Source: Coriobacteriales bacterium
GTDB lineage: Bacteria > Actinomycetota > Coriobacteriia > Coriobacteriales > UBA8131
Assembly (NCBI GenBank): GCA_031254255.1
Contig: JAIRUT010000083.1
Location: 1-5,236, forward strand
Direction: 5' to 3'
DNA: 5,236 bases
Shown: positions 5,224 to 5,236 of the stretch, piece by piece
Position numbering within the stretch: position 1 is the stretch's first letter
Layout: each line of letters starts with the position of its first letter
Program-made: the position numbers and the translations under genes
The notes under the pieces: generated by a model
Told to the model about the DNA's origin: nothing
Databases searched by the model: none
What the model saw: the letters and a program-made list of their open reading frames with translations, nothing else

Positions 5224-5236
5224 AACATACAAGTGA

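Noticed and set aside
1..5236. CRISPR array, tRNA, rRNA or phage genes
   Set aside because: No regularly spaced repeats, cloverleaf-like segments or phage-type genes were seen on either strand.

Overview
This 5.2 kb window carries a compact aromatic amino-acid operon on the + strand. It sits behind the 3' end of an unrelated, repeat-rich gene. Four genes are intact: aroF (type I-beta DAHP synthase), tyrA (prephenate/arogenate dehydrogenase), aroA (EPSP synthase) and aroC (chorismate synthase). The junctions are tight. tyrA and aroA abut with no gap, aroC starts 11 bases inside aroA, and the 91-base aroF-tyrA gap is bridged by a 31-codon ORF that overlaps both neighbours. The operon covers the first, sixth and seventh steps of the chorismate pathway and the dehydrogenase of the tyrosine branch; aroB, aroD, aroE, aroK and the phenylalanine branch are not in the window.

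The most notable element lies between the first gene and aroF, in about 315 bases that look empty at first. A sigma70-type promoter (418-446) is followed by a 30-codon ORF with its own ribosome binding site (474-566). Residues 8-18 of its product read F-E-Y-A-Y-F-Y-F-Y-G-F: four Phe and four Tyr in eleven residues, with no Trp. An intrinsic terminator follows at 588-625. A 10-bp helix between 541-550 and 594-603 would compete with that terminator, and a further helix (498-507 with 535-543) over the aromatic codons would compete with the 10-bp helix. This has every part of a classical ribosome-mediated attenuator, reading Phe/Tyr supply to control the operon that makes Tyr and the chorismate precursor of Phe. 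No T-box sequence was seen.

The organism looks like a moderately GC-rich member of the Bacillota, probably Clostridia-like. The grounds are purine-rich Shine-Dalgarno sites, a DAHP synthase with an N-terminal ferredoxin-like domain, the EPSP synthase form with P-S-S-K-S-D-A-H-R, and the chorismate synthase form with G-G-G-Q-F-S-G-R. This is inferred from remembered family patterns, not from a search. Low-complexity expansions occur both in the truncated first protein (E-P-x-x and T-A-T-V-P-A repeats) and inside EPSP synthase (A-A-D-G-A tandem), so the genome may be prone to in-frame repeat growth. The window ends just after aroC in an imperfect hairpin resembling the short repeats linked to REP-type tyrosine transposases.
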